Below are positions 1 to 6,621 of a DNA stretch of 8,490 nt, piece by piece. Below the pieces are notes generated by a model that ran no database searches, was not told the DNA's origin, and saw nothing but the letters and a program-made list of their open reading frames with translations. Made by a program: the position numbers and the translations under genes. This DNA is from Clostridia bacterium (lineage in GTDB: Bacteria; Bacillota; Clostridia; Oscillospirales; RGIG577), in the NCBI GenBank assembly GCA_017419325.1, contig JAFOLN010000206.1, positions 1 to 8,490 on the forward strand, read 5' to 3'. Within the stretch, counting starts at the first letter, position 1. Each line of letters starts with the position of its first letter.

Positions 1-93
1 CATATCGCGAAGCCCATAGATATAAACGTGCTGACGGCGGCTTTGCGTTCTGTTTTAAATAATAAAAGCGGAGGCGTGTCGCATGAAGAATGA
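1..93 (+). CDS. C-terminal end of a receiver-domain (response regulator or hybrid kinase) protein, partial
   Basis: An open frame enters from the left edge and ends at TGA 91-93, giving 30 residues. It begins HIAKPIDINVLTAALRSVL, which is the usual end of a CheY-like receiver domain: the conserved Lys-Pro pair (residues 4-5 here) followed by a terminal helix. A short tail (NNKSGGVSHEE) follows. This end is typical of hybrid histidine kinases and stand-alone response regulators; which one it is cannot be told from the fragment. The last 11 bases overlap the start of the next kinase gene, so the two are probably translationally coupled and belong to one signalling operon. The frame and motif are clear, but the identity of the full protein is inference. 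Confidence 0.8.
   Translation, partial: HIAKPIDINVLTAALRSVLNNKSGGVSHEE
70..74 (+). promoter_or_regulatory. Shine-Dalgarno site of the hybrid kinase, inside the upstream gene
   Basis: GGAGG lies 8 bases before the ATG at 83 and within the coding end of the preceding receiver-domain gene. It fixes the kinase start and supports coupled translation across the 11-base overlap. Confidence 0.75.
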
Positions 94-2083
94 GGTTTTG
101 CAGGTTTCACAGTCGAGCGTGGCGCAGGCGCTGGCGGCGGACTATTTCTGCATCTACTATGTGAATGTGGACAACGATAAGTTCATAGAGTACAGCTCGT
201 CGCCGGAGTACAGGGCGCTGGGGCTCCCCACAATGGGAGACGACATTATAAGCTTTGCAAGGAACAATTTTGAAGAGGTCATATACGGGGAGGATCAGGA
301 GCTTTTCCTTAAGAACTTCGTAAAGGAGCGCATAATAGCCTCGCTGGACGCCCACGGCAGCTTTGCGCTGGTGTTCAGAATGATGTTCGGAAACGTACCC
401 ACATATGTGAACCTTAAGGTGACCCGCATGATTGAAAAAGAGGCGAAGCATGTGGTCATAGGCATAAGCAGCGTGGACGAACAGGTGCGCTCACGTCTGG
501 CGTACGAGGCGGCGCATCAGGCCAGCATGACATATTCAAGCGTGGCGCAGGCGCTGGCGGGCGACTATTTCAGCATTTACGTCGTAGACCCGCAAACCGA
601 CCGCTTCATAGAATACAGCGCCACGGAGGAATACGACAGGATGGGCGTTGAGAAGGAGGGCGGCGACTTTTTCGGCTTGAGCCGGAGGAATTTGGAGCGC
701 CTCATCCACGACGACGACCGCGACCGCTTCATGAAAGTGTTCACGAAGGAGCGCATCATGTCCATCCTTGAGCGCGACGGCAGCTTCACGATGAAATACA
801 GGCTCATGGTGGACGAAAATCCCACCTGGGTCAGCATGAAGGCCACGCTCCTCGACGATAAGGACGGGCGTCACATTATCATCGGCACGAACAACATAAG
901 CGCGCAGATGAACCGTGAGGAGGAATATAAAAAACAGGTGGCGGAGGCGCGTACCAGCGCGCGCAACGACTTCCTTGCGAATATGTCCCACGACATACGC
1001 ACGCCGATGAACGCCATCGTGGGCTATACGAACATAGCAAAGAGCCATGAGGACATACCCGACGCCGTTATGGACGTGCTTAATAAAATAGGCTCGTCGA
1101 GCCACTTCCTTCTGTCGCTAATAAACGACGTTCTCGACATATCGAAGATAGAGAGCGGCAAAATGCAGCTAAGCCCGGGACGCTGCGACTTAAACGACAT
1201 ATTCCGCCGCATTGAGGACATAACCGCGCTTCAGGCCAAAAACAAGTCGCTGAAGATTGCATATGACCGCAGTACGATACGCCATACTCTTGTGGAGGGC
1301 GATGAGCTGAGGATAGAGCAGGTGCTCATAAACATCATCTCAAACGCCATAAAATATACGCCGGAGGGCAAAACGGTTGACATAATAGCCGAGGAGGAGC
1401 CAGGAGAAGGCGGGAAGAACATGTATACGTTCATCGTGCGCGATACGGCCATCGGCATAAACCGCGAATACCTGCCGTATATATTCGAGAGCTTCACCCG
1501 GGAGGAAAAGACGACGGTGAACCGCATACAGGGCACGGGCCTCGGGCTTGCCATAACGGCAAGGGTGGTGGAGCTTATGGGAGGCGCCATCTCTGTTAAA
1601 AGCGAGCCGGGCGAGGGCACGGAGTTTACGGTGAAGCTAACGCTTCCCGCACTTGAAAGCGAGGAGAAGACGGCCCCGGAGGAGACGGACGGCGGGGAGC
1701 TTTCGGGACGGCGCATACTTCTCGCGGAGGACAACGAGATAAACGCGGAGATCGCCGTTATGACCCTCGAACAGTTCGGCATAGAGACGGAGCTTGCAAA
1801 GAACGGGCGCATCGCGCTGGACATGATAAAAAATAAGGGCGAAAGCGCATACGACGCGGTGCTTATGGATATACAGATGCCCGAGATGAACGGCCTTGAG
1901 GCGACGCGGGCCATACGCGCCCTCGGAGGAGGCTTTGCAAGCCTGCCCATAATCGCCATGAGCGCAAACGCCTACGACGAGGACGTGCGCGACTGCCTTG
2001 AGGCGGGAATGAACGCCCACGTACCGAAGCCCTTCGACCCCGATGAGCTTATAAGGCTTATAAAGAAGAATATATTAAAATAA
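83..2083 (+). CDS. Soluble hybrid sensor histidine kinase with tandem PAS-like domains and C-terminal receiver
   Basis: A 666-residue protein with no membrane segment or signal peptide, so probably a cytoplasmic sensor. Order of parts: PAS-like domain 1 (about 11-134), PAS-like domain 2 (about 152-275), a charged helical linker, HisKA with the phosphoacceptor His303 in SHDIRTPMNAIVGY, and HATPase_c with the N-box Asn421 in SNAIKYTPEG. The ATPase continues with a G1 box DTAIG (454-458) and a G2 box GTGLGL (484-489). A receiver follows (about 544-664) with acidic pair Glu549/Asp550, phosphoacceptor Asp596 in LMDIQMP, Ser627 and Lys649. By family knowledge it autophosphorylates and relays phosphate to its own receiver or onward. 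The two sensor domains align without gaps at an offset of 141 residues, pointing to internal duplication. G1 normally reads DxGxG; here the first Gly is Ala456. The ATG at 83 has GGAGG at 70-74, 8 bases upstream. Ligand and output are unknown. Confidence 0.93.
   Translation: MKNEVLQVSQSSVAQALAADYFCIYYVNVDNDKFIEYSSSPEYRALGLPTMGDDIISFARNNFEEVIYGEDQELFLKNFVKERIIASLDAHGSFALVFRMMFGNVPTYVNLKVTRMIEKEAKHVVIGISSVDEQVRSRLAYEAAHQASMTYSSVAQALAGDYFSIYVVDPQTDRFIEYSATEEYDRMGVEKEGGDFFGLSRRNLERLIHDDDRDRFMKVFTKERIMSILERDGSFTMKYRLMVDENPTWVSMKATLLDDKDGRHIIIGTNNISAQMNREEEYKKQVAEARTSARNDFLANMSHDIRTPMNAIVGYTNIAKSHEDIPDAVMDVLNKIGSSSHFLLSLINDVLDISKIESGKMQLSPGRCDLNDIFRRIEDITALQAKNKSLKIAYDRSTIRHTLVEGDELRIEQVLINIISNAIKYTPEGKTVDIIAEEEPGEGGKNMYTFIVRDTAIGINREYLPYIFESFTREEKTTVNRIQGTGLGLAITARVVELMGGAISVKSEPGEGTEFTVKLTLPALESEEKTAPEETDGGELSGRRILLAEDNEINAEIAVMTLEQFGIETELAKNGRIALDMIKNKGESAYDAVLMDIQMPEMNGLEATRAIRALGGGFASLPIIAMSANAYDEDVRDCLEAGMNAHVPKPFDPDELIRLIKKNILK
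116..137 (+). repeat. Copy 1 of a 22-base perfect direct repeat within the kinase gene
   Basis: These 22 bases are identical to 539-560 (start AGCGTGGCGC, end GCTGGCGG). They encode SVAQALA plus the first base of the next codon, and mark the opening of PAS-like domain 1. The similarity continues at protein level for about 124 residues, so this is the best-preserved part of an intragenic duplication, not a mobile repeat. Confidence 0.85.
539..560 (+). repeat. Copy 2 of the 22-base direct repeat within the kinase gene
   Basis: Identical to 116-137 at an offset of 423 bases, which is exactly 141 codons. It opens PAS-like domain 2. The reading frame is the same in both copies, as expected for an in-frame tandem domain duplication. 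Confidence 0.85.
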
Positions 2084-2100
2084 AATATAAAATTCACACG

Positions 2101-2135
2101 GCGCGGCAGCCCTTACGGCGGCCGCGCTCTTTTTT
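2101..2135 (+). terminator. Rho-independent terminator after the kinase operon
   Basis: GCGCGGC (2101-2107) pairs with GCCGCGC (2121-2127). Inside it, GCC (2109-2111) pairs with GGC (2117-2119) across one A/G mismatch (2108/2120), leaving a 5-base loop CTTAC. The stem is followed directly by TCTTTTTT (2128-2135). It starts 17 bases after the kinase stop codon and upstream of the mraZ promoter, so it should insulate the dcw operon from the signalling operon. Seen directly; function is inferred from structure. Confidence 0.9.
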
Positions 2136-2182
2136 GCCGCGAACACGGAATAATTTGGCGGCGCTTCTTTTACATTTTAGTA

Positions 2183-2211
2183 TTGATTTATTCGCGCTTA
2201 CATTATATAAT
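2183..2211 (+). promoter_or_regulatory. Sigma-A type promoter of the dcw operon
   Basis: A -35 hexamer TTGATT (2183-2188) and a perfect -10 hexamer TATAAT (2206-2211) are separated by exactly 17 bases. An A/T-rich stretch (about 2167-2182) precedes the -35 and could act as an UP-like element. Transcription would start near 2218, giving a leader of about 60 bases before mraZ. This is the only convincing promoter seen in the window, and it lies in the only substantial non-coding gap. Confidence 0.87.
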
Positions 2212-2218
2212 AAAGTAT

Positions 2219-2245
2219 AAAGTGGCGCAAAGTGTAACAAAGTGG
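2219..2245 (+). promoter_or_regulatory. Predicted MraZ operator: three AAAGTGK boxes at 10-bp period
   Basis: AAAGTGG (2219-2225), AAAGTGT (2229-2235) and AAAGTGG (2239-2245) are direct repeats separated by 3-base spacers (CGC, AAC). A degenerate AAAGTAT (2212-2218) abuts the first box. From family knowledge, the MraZ site in Mollicutes is a run of AAAGTG(T/G) boxes with 3-base spacers, and in E. coli MraZ binds direct repeats upstream of its own gene; a 10-bp period places boxes on one helix face for a ring-shaped oligomer. Here the array covers the initially transcribed region just after the -10, a position that suits autorepression. Binding is inferred; the repeats are seen. Confidence 0.88.
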
Positions 2246-2262
2246 TGAATAAAACGCAAGGA

Positions 2263-2270
2263 AAGGGGTG
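2263..2270 (+). promoter_or_regulatory. Shine-Dalgarno site deciding the mraZ start
   Basis: AAGGGGTG lies 7 bases before the ATG at 2278. It favours that ATG over an in-frame GTG at 2242, which would add 12 residues not expected in MraZ and would start inside the third operator box. Confidence 0.72.
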
Positions 2271-2277
2271 CTTTGAT

Positions 2278-2697
2278 ATGCTTATAGGCGAGTTCGAACA
2301 TAATATAGATCAAAAGGGGCGTATCATAATCCCTGCGCGCTTCCGTGAGGATCTGGGCGAGCAGTTCGTCATAACGAAGGGCCCCGACGAGTGCCTCTTC
2401 GTTTATTCCCTTCACGAATGGTCGCGCCTTGAGCGTCAGATAAAGGAGCTTCCCATGAGCAGGTCGCGAAGCCTCCAGCTTTACTTCTTTTCGAGCGGGA
2501 GCCTTTCCGAGACCGACAAGCAGGGCAGGGCGCTTGTGCCGCAGAATCTCAGACGTTTTGCGAAGCTTACGAAAAACGTCATGGTCATCGGCGCGTCGAA
2601 CCATGTGGAAATCTGGGATATGGAGCTCTGGCAGGAAAAATGCAGGACGCTTACGCCCGACATGATAATGACCGCCATGGAAGAGATGGGCTTTTAA
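2278..2697 (+). CDS. mraZ: Transcriptional regulator MraZ
   Basis: A 139-residue protein, close to the usual family length of about 140-150. It has two SpoVT/AbrB-like halves, each with the family signature: DQKGRIIIPARFR (11-23) and DKQGRALVPQNLRR (80-93), including the paired DxxGR motifs (Asp11-Arg15, Asp80-Arg84) that form the DNA-binding surface. It opens MLIGEFEHNID, the normal MraZ beginning, so the ATG start at 2278 is preferred. MraZ proteins form rings and repress the mraZ/dcw promoter; the three AAAGTGK boxes at 2219-2245 fit this. It is the first gene of the operon, 15 bases before rsmH. Assignment is firm; self-repression in this organism is inferred. Confidence 0.97.
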   Translation: MLIGEFEHNIDQKGRIIIPARFREDLGEQFVITKGPDECLFVYSLHEWSRLERQIKELPMSRSRSLQLYFFSSGSLSETDKQGRALVPQNLRRFAKLTKNVMVIGASNHVEIWDMELWQEKCRTLTPDMIMTAMEEMGF

Positions 2698-2712
2698 GGG
2701 GTAAAGACACTT

Positions 2713-3648
2713 ATGGAATTTTCGCATGTATCCGTACTTCTTAACGAATGCATAGAAGCGCTCAAGATAAAGCCGGACGGCATATACGTGGACTGCACGG
2801 CGGGCGGCGGCGGCCACTCCGAGGAGATAGCAAAGCGCCTTTCGGGCGGCAGGCTCATCGCCATAGACAGAGACCCGGAGGCCATTGCCCATGCCGGCGA
2901 ACGCCTGAAAAAATACGGCGAAAGGGTGACTCTCGTCCGCGGCAATTTCAGGGACTTAAAGCTCATACTGGCCGGGCACGGCATAAGCGGGGCGGACGGC
3001 ATCCTTATTGACCTTGGGGTATCGTCGTATCAGCTTGACGAGCCGGAGCGCGGCTTTTCATATCAGAACGACGCGCGGCTCGACATGAGGATGGATCAGA
3101 GCGCACCGCTTGACGCCTGGACCGTCGTAAACACGTATGATGAGGCGGAGCTTTCGCGCATATTTTTTCAGTACGGCGAGGAGCGCTATTCAAGGCGCAT
3201 AGCGGAAACGATAGTAAAAAGACGAAAAGAAAAGACGATAGACACGACCCACGAGCTTGTGGACATAATAAAGGCGTCGATGCCCAAAAAAGCGCTCTCA
3301 GAAAAGGGACACCCGGCGAAGCGCGTTTTTCAGGCGATACGCATTGAGGTGAACGGCGAGCTCGAGGGACTTGAAAAAACGCTTGAGGACATATACGACT
3401 GCTTAAATCCCGGCGGAGTGGCGGCCATAATAACCTTCCATTCCCTTGAGGACAGGATGGTAAAGCAGTACTTCAAGAAAATGTCCGAGGGCTGCACCTG
3501 CCCGAAAAGCTTCCCCGTATGCGTATGCGGCAATAAGCCGAAGCTTGAGCTTATGCGGGGCAGGTCGAAAACTCCCACCGAGGAGGAAATAAGAAACAAC
3601 AGCCGCTCAAAAAGCGCAAGGCTGCGCGCAGCAAGGCGCATTTTGTAG
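2713..3648 (+). CDS. rsmH: 16S rRNA (cytosine-1402 N4) methyltransferase RsmH (MraW)
   Basis: A 311-residue protein, full length for the family. It uses S-adenosylmethionine to methylate N4 of C1402 in the decoding centre of 16S rRNA, in the cytoplasm. Visible signatures: the opening FSHVSVLLNECIEAL (3-17), SAM-binding loop DCTAGGGGHSEEI (27-39), AIDRDPEA (50-57), DLGVSSYQLD (100-109), GFSYQNDARLDMRMD (114-128), FQAIRIEVNGEL (206-217), TFHSLEDRMVKQYFK (241-255) and the basic end SRSKSARLRAARR (297-309). Cys261, 263, 270 and 272 form the CxC...CxC cluster often present near the C-terminus. The Shine-Dalgarno AAGGGG (2696-2701) overlaps the mraZ stop codon, which suggests coupling. Nothing looks degraded. 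It is the second gene of the dcw operon; its link to division is by conserved location. Confidence 0.97.
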   Translation: MEFSHVSVLLNECIEALKIKPDGIYVDCTAGGGGHSEEIAKRLSGGRLIAIDRDPEAIAHAGERLKKYGERVTLVRGNFRDLKLILAGHGISGADGILIDLGVSSYQLDEPERGFSYQNDARLDMRMDQSAPLDAWTVVNTYDEAELSRIFFQYGEERYSRRIAETIVKRRKEKTIDTTHELVDIIKASMPKKALSEKGHPAKRVFQAIRIEVNGELEGLEKTLEDIYDCLNPGGVAAIITFHSLEDRMVKQYFKKMSEGCTCPKSFPVCVCGNKPKLELMRGRSKTPTEEEIRNNSRSKSARLRAARRIL

Positions 3649-3666
3649 AAATATGAGGAGATAGAG

Positions 3667-4299
3667 ATGGCACTTCAATATTCAAGACCGCAGGCCAGGG
3701 AGGAGTTCGAGTTTTACGAGCAGATAACCCCCGACCCGGTCAAAAAGCCGAGAGCCGCCTCGAAGGCGAAGGGGCGGACAGCGGTGAGAATCGTTGTTTA
3801 CACGCTCATCGCCGTCGTATGCATATTCATGGTGCTTCTTGTATTGGCAAACAACGCAAAGCTTACGAAGCTTTCGATGGAGGAATCGGAGCTTAACCGC
3901 GAGCTTGCCGAATTAAAGGAAGAGGAAGCCAGGATAACGGTGGATATTGACAAAAAAACCACCCTGAAGGATATAGAATGGATAGCGGTAAACACCTTCG
4001 GCATGGTCAAGGTGCAGGATTACCAGCGCGAATACATAGACATGAGAAGAAGCGACAAGGCCGAGATAGTAAACTCCTCGCCCGTGTCGGATATACATTC
4101 AAAGACGCAGACCATCTTCGGCGGACTTAAGGAATACTTAAGCCGGGATGAGGAAACGCCCGCGGCAGAGGGCGAGGGCGAGACTGCCGCCGCTGAGGCG
4201 CTGCCCGAGGAGCAGCCGGCCGAGGGGCAGATCGCCGAGGAACAGACTGCAGAAGAATACGCGCCCGCCGAGGAAGAATATACGGCCCCCGAAGGGTAA
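3667..4299 (+). CDS. ftsL: FtsL-like bitopic cell division protein with long acidic C-terminal tail
   Basis: A 210-residue protein. Residues 1-39 are a polar, partly basic cytoplasmic part; about 40-61 form one membrane helix (VRIVVYTLIAVVCIFMVLLV core). About 65-97 are a charged heptad-like coiled coil (SMEESELNRELAELKEEEA). Residues 103-126 (IEWIAVNTFGMVKVQDYQ, then REYIDM) match the conserved FtsL end, where a short helix precedes a GM(V)K..Q..YI strand. In the family it partners DivIC/FtsB and activates the septal synthase (FtsW plus class B PBP) outside the membrane. Its place between rsmH and the PBP is exactly that of ftsL. Oddly, residues 160-210 are an Ala/Glu/Pro-rich acidic tail, making it about twice the usual 100-120 residues. 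GAGGAG (3655-3660) is 6 bases before ATG. Sequence conservation in ftsL is low, so topology and location carry much of the call. Confidence 0.85.
   Translation: MALQYSRPQAREEFEFYEQITPDPVKKPRAASKAKGRTAVRIVVYTLIAVVCIFMVLLVLANNAKLTKLSMEESELNRELAELKEEEARITVDIDKKTTLKDIEWIAVNTFGMVKVQDYQREYIDMRRSDKAEIVNSSPVSDIHSKTQTIFGGLKEYLSRDEETPAAEGEGETAAAEALPEEQPAEGQIAEEQTAEEYAPAEEEYTAPEG
4158..4296 (+). repeat. Low-complexity Glu/Ala/Pro-rich coding tract (FtsL tail)
   Basis: Codons for residues 165-210 of the ftsL-like gene are built from imperfect GCCGAGGA-like units giving repeats such as AEEQTAEEYAPAEEEYTAPE. There is no aromatic or hydrophobic core, so it should be an unfolded, strongly acidic segment on the outside of the membrane. 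The repetitive make-up suggests growth by slippage or small duplications. Confidence 0.7.
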
Positions 4300-4346
4300 T
4301 ATATATAATAAGGCGGGGCCTTCATACGGGCGCTTACTGATTATAC

Positions 4347-4352
4347 GGAGGT
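4347..4352 (+). promoter_or_regulatory. Shine-Dalgarno site deciding the GTG start of the PBP
   Basis: GGAGGT lies 7 bases before GTG 4360 and is near-perfect. The nearest in-frame ATG (4384) has no such site, so GTG is the likely start and the basic KKKKRASMKKR stretch is part of the protein. Confidence 0.8.
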
Positions 4353-4359
4353 AAAAAGC

Positions 4360-6579
4360 GTGAAAAAAAAGAAACGCGCTTCAATGAAAAAGAGAATAGT
4401 CTGGCTTATGGTCCTTTTGCTCCTTCTGGGATTTATCCCGATAACGGGGCAGGTCGTGAACGTGGGCATACGCCAGCATGAGACGCTCCAGTCGGACGCG
4501 GTGGAGCAGCAGACGCGAAACACCGTCATAAGCCCCCAGCGCGGCACCATATACGACACGAACATGAAGCCGCTTGCGGAGAGCGCCACGGTGGAAACGT
4601 GCTATCTTTCGCCGCTCACCATTCCGGAGGAGCAGAAGCGTCAGGTGGCGCAGGGACTTTCGCAGATACTCGGAGTTGACTACAACAAGACATACGAGCA
4701 GACGCTTAAAACAAATCAGTACGAGGTAGTAAAAAAGAAGCTTGAAAAGGAAGACGCGGACGCGGTGCGCGCCTTCATAAGCGAAAACGAAATAGAGGGC
4801 GTCCACCTCGCGGAGGACACGAAGCGCTATTATCCCTACGGCGACTTCCTCGGGCAGGTGCTGGGCTTTACGGGCACAGACAATCAGGGCCTTTACGGCC
4901 TCGAGCTTCAGTATAACGACGTGCTCACCGGCACGAAGGGCCGCGTGGTTACGGCGAAGGACGCGGCGGGCAACGCCCTGCCGTTCCAGTACGAGGATTA
5001 TGAAACGGCGCAGAGCGGCACCTCCATCGTGCTCACCATTGACGAGGTGATACAGCACGTTGCGGAGAAGTACCTTTCGGCGGCCGTTGCGGAGAACGCC
5101 GTGGCCGACAGAGGCGTGGCCATAGTCATCGACGTTGAAACGGGCGGCGTGCTTGCCTGCGCGGTGGAGCCTGCCTTCGACCCGAACAACCCGTATGTGC
5201 TCGACCCCACGACGCAGCTTCGCATCGACTCCATCGTTGACGAGAACGCGCGAGAAGAGGCAAGAAACGAGGCGCTCCAGTATATGTGGAGCAACAAGGC
5301 CGTTACCGATACATATTACCCCGGCTCCGTATTCAAGATATTTACGGCGGCCATGGGTCTTGAGGAGGGCGTCGTAAAGACGACCGACACCTTCTACTGC
5401 AGCGGCGTTATGCAGGTGGAGGAATGGGCGATACACTGCCACGTAAGACGCGGACACGGACAGGAGACGTTCGTAAAGGGCGTTCTTAACTCCTGCAACC
5501 CCGTTTTCATGACGGTGGCGCAGAGGCTTGGAGCCGACACCTTCTATAAATACATGGACGCCTTCGGCTTCCTTGAAAAGACGGGCATCGACCTTCCCGG
5601 CGAGGCCGTGGGCATATTCCATACGAAGCAGAACTTCAACATAGTTGAGCTTTCAACGGCGGGATTCGGTCAGAACTTCTCGGTTACGCCCATGCAGATG
5701 GCGGCGGGCATCGCGGCCGTGGCAAACGGCGGCAAGCTTATGCAGCCCTATGTGGTGCGCCAGTATGTGGACAACGAGCAGAACGTCATAAAGACGATAG
5801 CTCCCGTTGAGAAGCGGCAGATAATCTCAAAGTCAACAAGCGACACCTTAAGCGAGATACTTGAGCTGGTCGTAACCCAGGGTACCGGCAGCAACGCCTA
5901 CGCGAAGGGCTACCGCGTTGCGGGCAAGACGGGTACGACGGAGAAGATAGACAAGCAGAACAAAACGGGTCTTGACAACCTGAGAATAGCGTCCTTCGGC
6001 GCATACGCACCGGCGAACGACCCGAAGATCGCCGTGCTGGTGCTCCTCGACGAGCCGGGCGGCCCGAAGGTATACGGCGGTCAGATCGCCGCGCCTGTTG
6101 TAAGTAAGATAATTGAGGAGTCGCTTCCCTATCTCGGCGTTGAGCCGCAGTATACGGAGTCGGAGCTTCGCACCCTCGATATAACGGTGCCGAATCTTAT
6201 AGACGGCTTTGCCTCCGCCGCCGACGCGAAGGCGTACCTGAGCGAAAACGGCATAAAGTGCCGCGTTATCGGAAACGGCGACACCGTAACGAATCAGATG
6301 CCGCGCCCCAACACGCGAATGCCGCAGGACGGCACGATAGTCATCTATACGAACGGCGAAGCGGCGATGAACGAGGTGGAGGTGCCCAATGTACTTGGCT
6401 ATTCTCCGCAGAACGTAAACGCGATGATAACAAACAGGACGCTCAACTTCTCGGCAACGGGCGTATACAATAAAGCGGGCGTTGTGGCGGTGAGCCAGTC
6501 GCCTGTGGCGGGCACCGTGGTGCCGCTTGGAACGACGGTATCCGTTGAATTCAGAGAACCGAACTCGACGGTTGAATAA
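4360..6579 (+). CDS. ftsI: Class B penicillin-binding protein (FtsI/SpoVD type) with two PASTA domains
   Basis: A 739-residue D,D-transpeptidase. A basic N-terminus (1-12) and one membrane helix (about 13-30) anchor it, followed by the dimerisation/pedestal region with RGTIYDTNMKPLA (61-73). The catalytic domain has all three active-site motifs: S323-V-F-K326 (acylated Ser323, in PGSVFK), S378-C-N380 and K523-T-G525. Two C-terminal PASTA domains follow, from about 607 (ITVPNLIDG) and about 673 (VEVPNVLGY). In the family it cross-links septal or cortex peptidoglycan together with a SEDS glycosyltransferase and FtsL/DivIC. Only one PBP gene sits here, whereas Bacillus has pbpB then spoVD; two PASTA domains resemble pbpB/PBP2x, while SpoVD usually has one. 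Whether it serves division, sporulation or both cannot be settled. It is preceded by a 60-base gap with no clear terminator. Enzyme class is firm; the symbol is a choice. Confidence 0.95.
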   Translation: MKKKKRASMKKRIVWLMVLLLLLGFIPITGQVVNVGIRQHETLQSDAVEQQTRNTVISPQRGTIYDTNMKPLAESATVETCYLSPLTIPEEQKRQVAQGLSQILGVDYNKTYEQTLKTNQYEVVKKKLEKEDADAVRAFISENEIEGVHLAEDTKRYYPYGDFLGQVLGFTGTDNQGLYGLELQYNDVLTGTKGRVVTAKDAAGNALPFQYEDYETAQSGTSIVLTIDEVIQHVAEKYLSAAVAENAVADRGVAIVIDVETGGVLACAVEPAFDPNNPYVLDPTTQLRIDSIVDENAREEARNEALQYMWSNKAVTDTYYPGSVFKIFTAAMGLEEGVVKTTDTFYCSGVMQVEEWAIHCHVRRGHGQETFVKGVLNSCNPVFMTVAQRLGADTFYKYMDAFGFLEKTGIDLPGEAVGIFHTKQNFNIVELSTAGFGQNFSVTPMQMAAGIAAVANGGKLMQPYVVRQYVDNEQNVIKTIAPVEKRQIISKSTSDTLSEILELVVTQGTGSNAYAKGYRVAGKTGTTEKIDKQNKTGLDNLRIASFGAYAPANDPKIAVLVLLDEPGGPKVYGGQIAAPVVSKIIEESLPYLGVEPQYTESELRTLDITVPNLIDGFASAADAKAYLSENGIKCRVIGNGDTVTNQMPRPNTRMPQDGTIVIYTNGEAAMNEVEVPNVLGYSPQNVNAMITNRTLNFSATGVYNKAGVVAVSQSPVAGTVVPLGTTVSVEFREPNSTVE

Positions 6580-6605
6580 ACAGTTTTCTTAAAAGATGTG
6601 ACGAC

Positions 6606-6612
6606 AGGGGGG
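6606..6612 (+). promoter_or_regulatory. Shine-Dalgarno site of murE with a nearby out-of-frame ATG
   Basis: AGGGGGG lies 9 bases before the murE ATG at 6622. Another ATG at 6615 is only 2 bases from the site and opens a 5-codon frame (MKNEA, stop 6630-6632) that overlaps murE. The spacing favours 6622. Confidence 0.65.
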
Positions 6613-6621
6613 ACATGAAAA

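Noticed and set aside
1231..1959. 242-codon minus-strand open frame opposite the kinase
   Set aside because: A Ser/Pro/Met-rich translation with no domain signature, inside a clearly functional kinase gene; it is an antisense shadow.
2136..2162. Second hairpin GCCGC/GCGGC after the kinase terminator
   Set aside because: Only 5 pairs with a 17-base loop and no clean T tract; the stem at 2101-2127 explains termination.
2242..2277. GTG at 2242 as the start of mraZ
   Set aside because: It would add 12 residues not expected at the MraZ N-terminus, has no well-placed Shine-Dalgarno, and falls in the third operator box. The ATG at 2278 gives the normal family beginning.
2203..2892. Minus-strand open frame of 229 codons across the mraZ region
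   Set aside because: It covers mraZ and the start of rsmH on the other strand and has no recognisable motif. The promoter, operator and Shine-Dalgarno sites in the region all point to the + strand.
4304..4309. TATAAT between ftsL and the PBP as an internal promoter
   Set aside because: It sits in a TA-repeat patch and there is no -35-like hexamer at 16-18 bp (17 bp upstream reads TACGGC), so chance is the simpler explanation.
4284..4320. Possible hairpin GGCCCC (4284-4289) with GGGGCC (4315-4320) between ftsL and the PBP
   Set aside because: The loop is 25 bases and no T tract follows, so it is not a convincing terminator.
4381..5622. 413-codon open frame on the minus strand, opposite the PBP gene
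   Set aside because: It lies wholly inside the PBP gene, whose active-site motifs are all intact. Its translation is rich in Arg, His, Val and Leu with no recognisable domain, as expected from the complement of codon-biased DNA.
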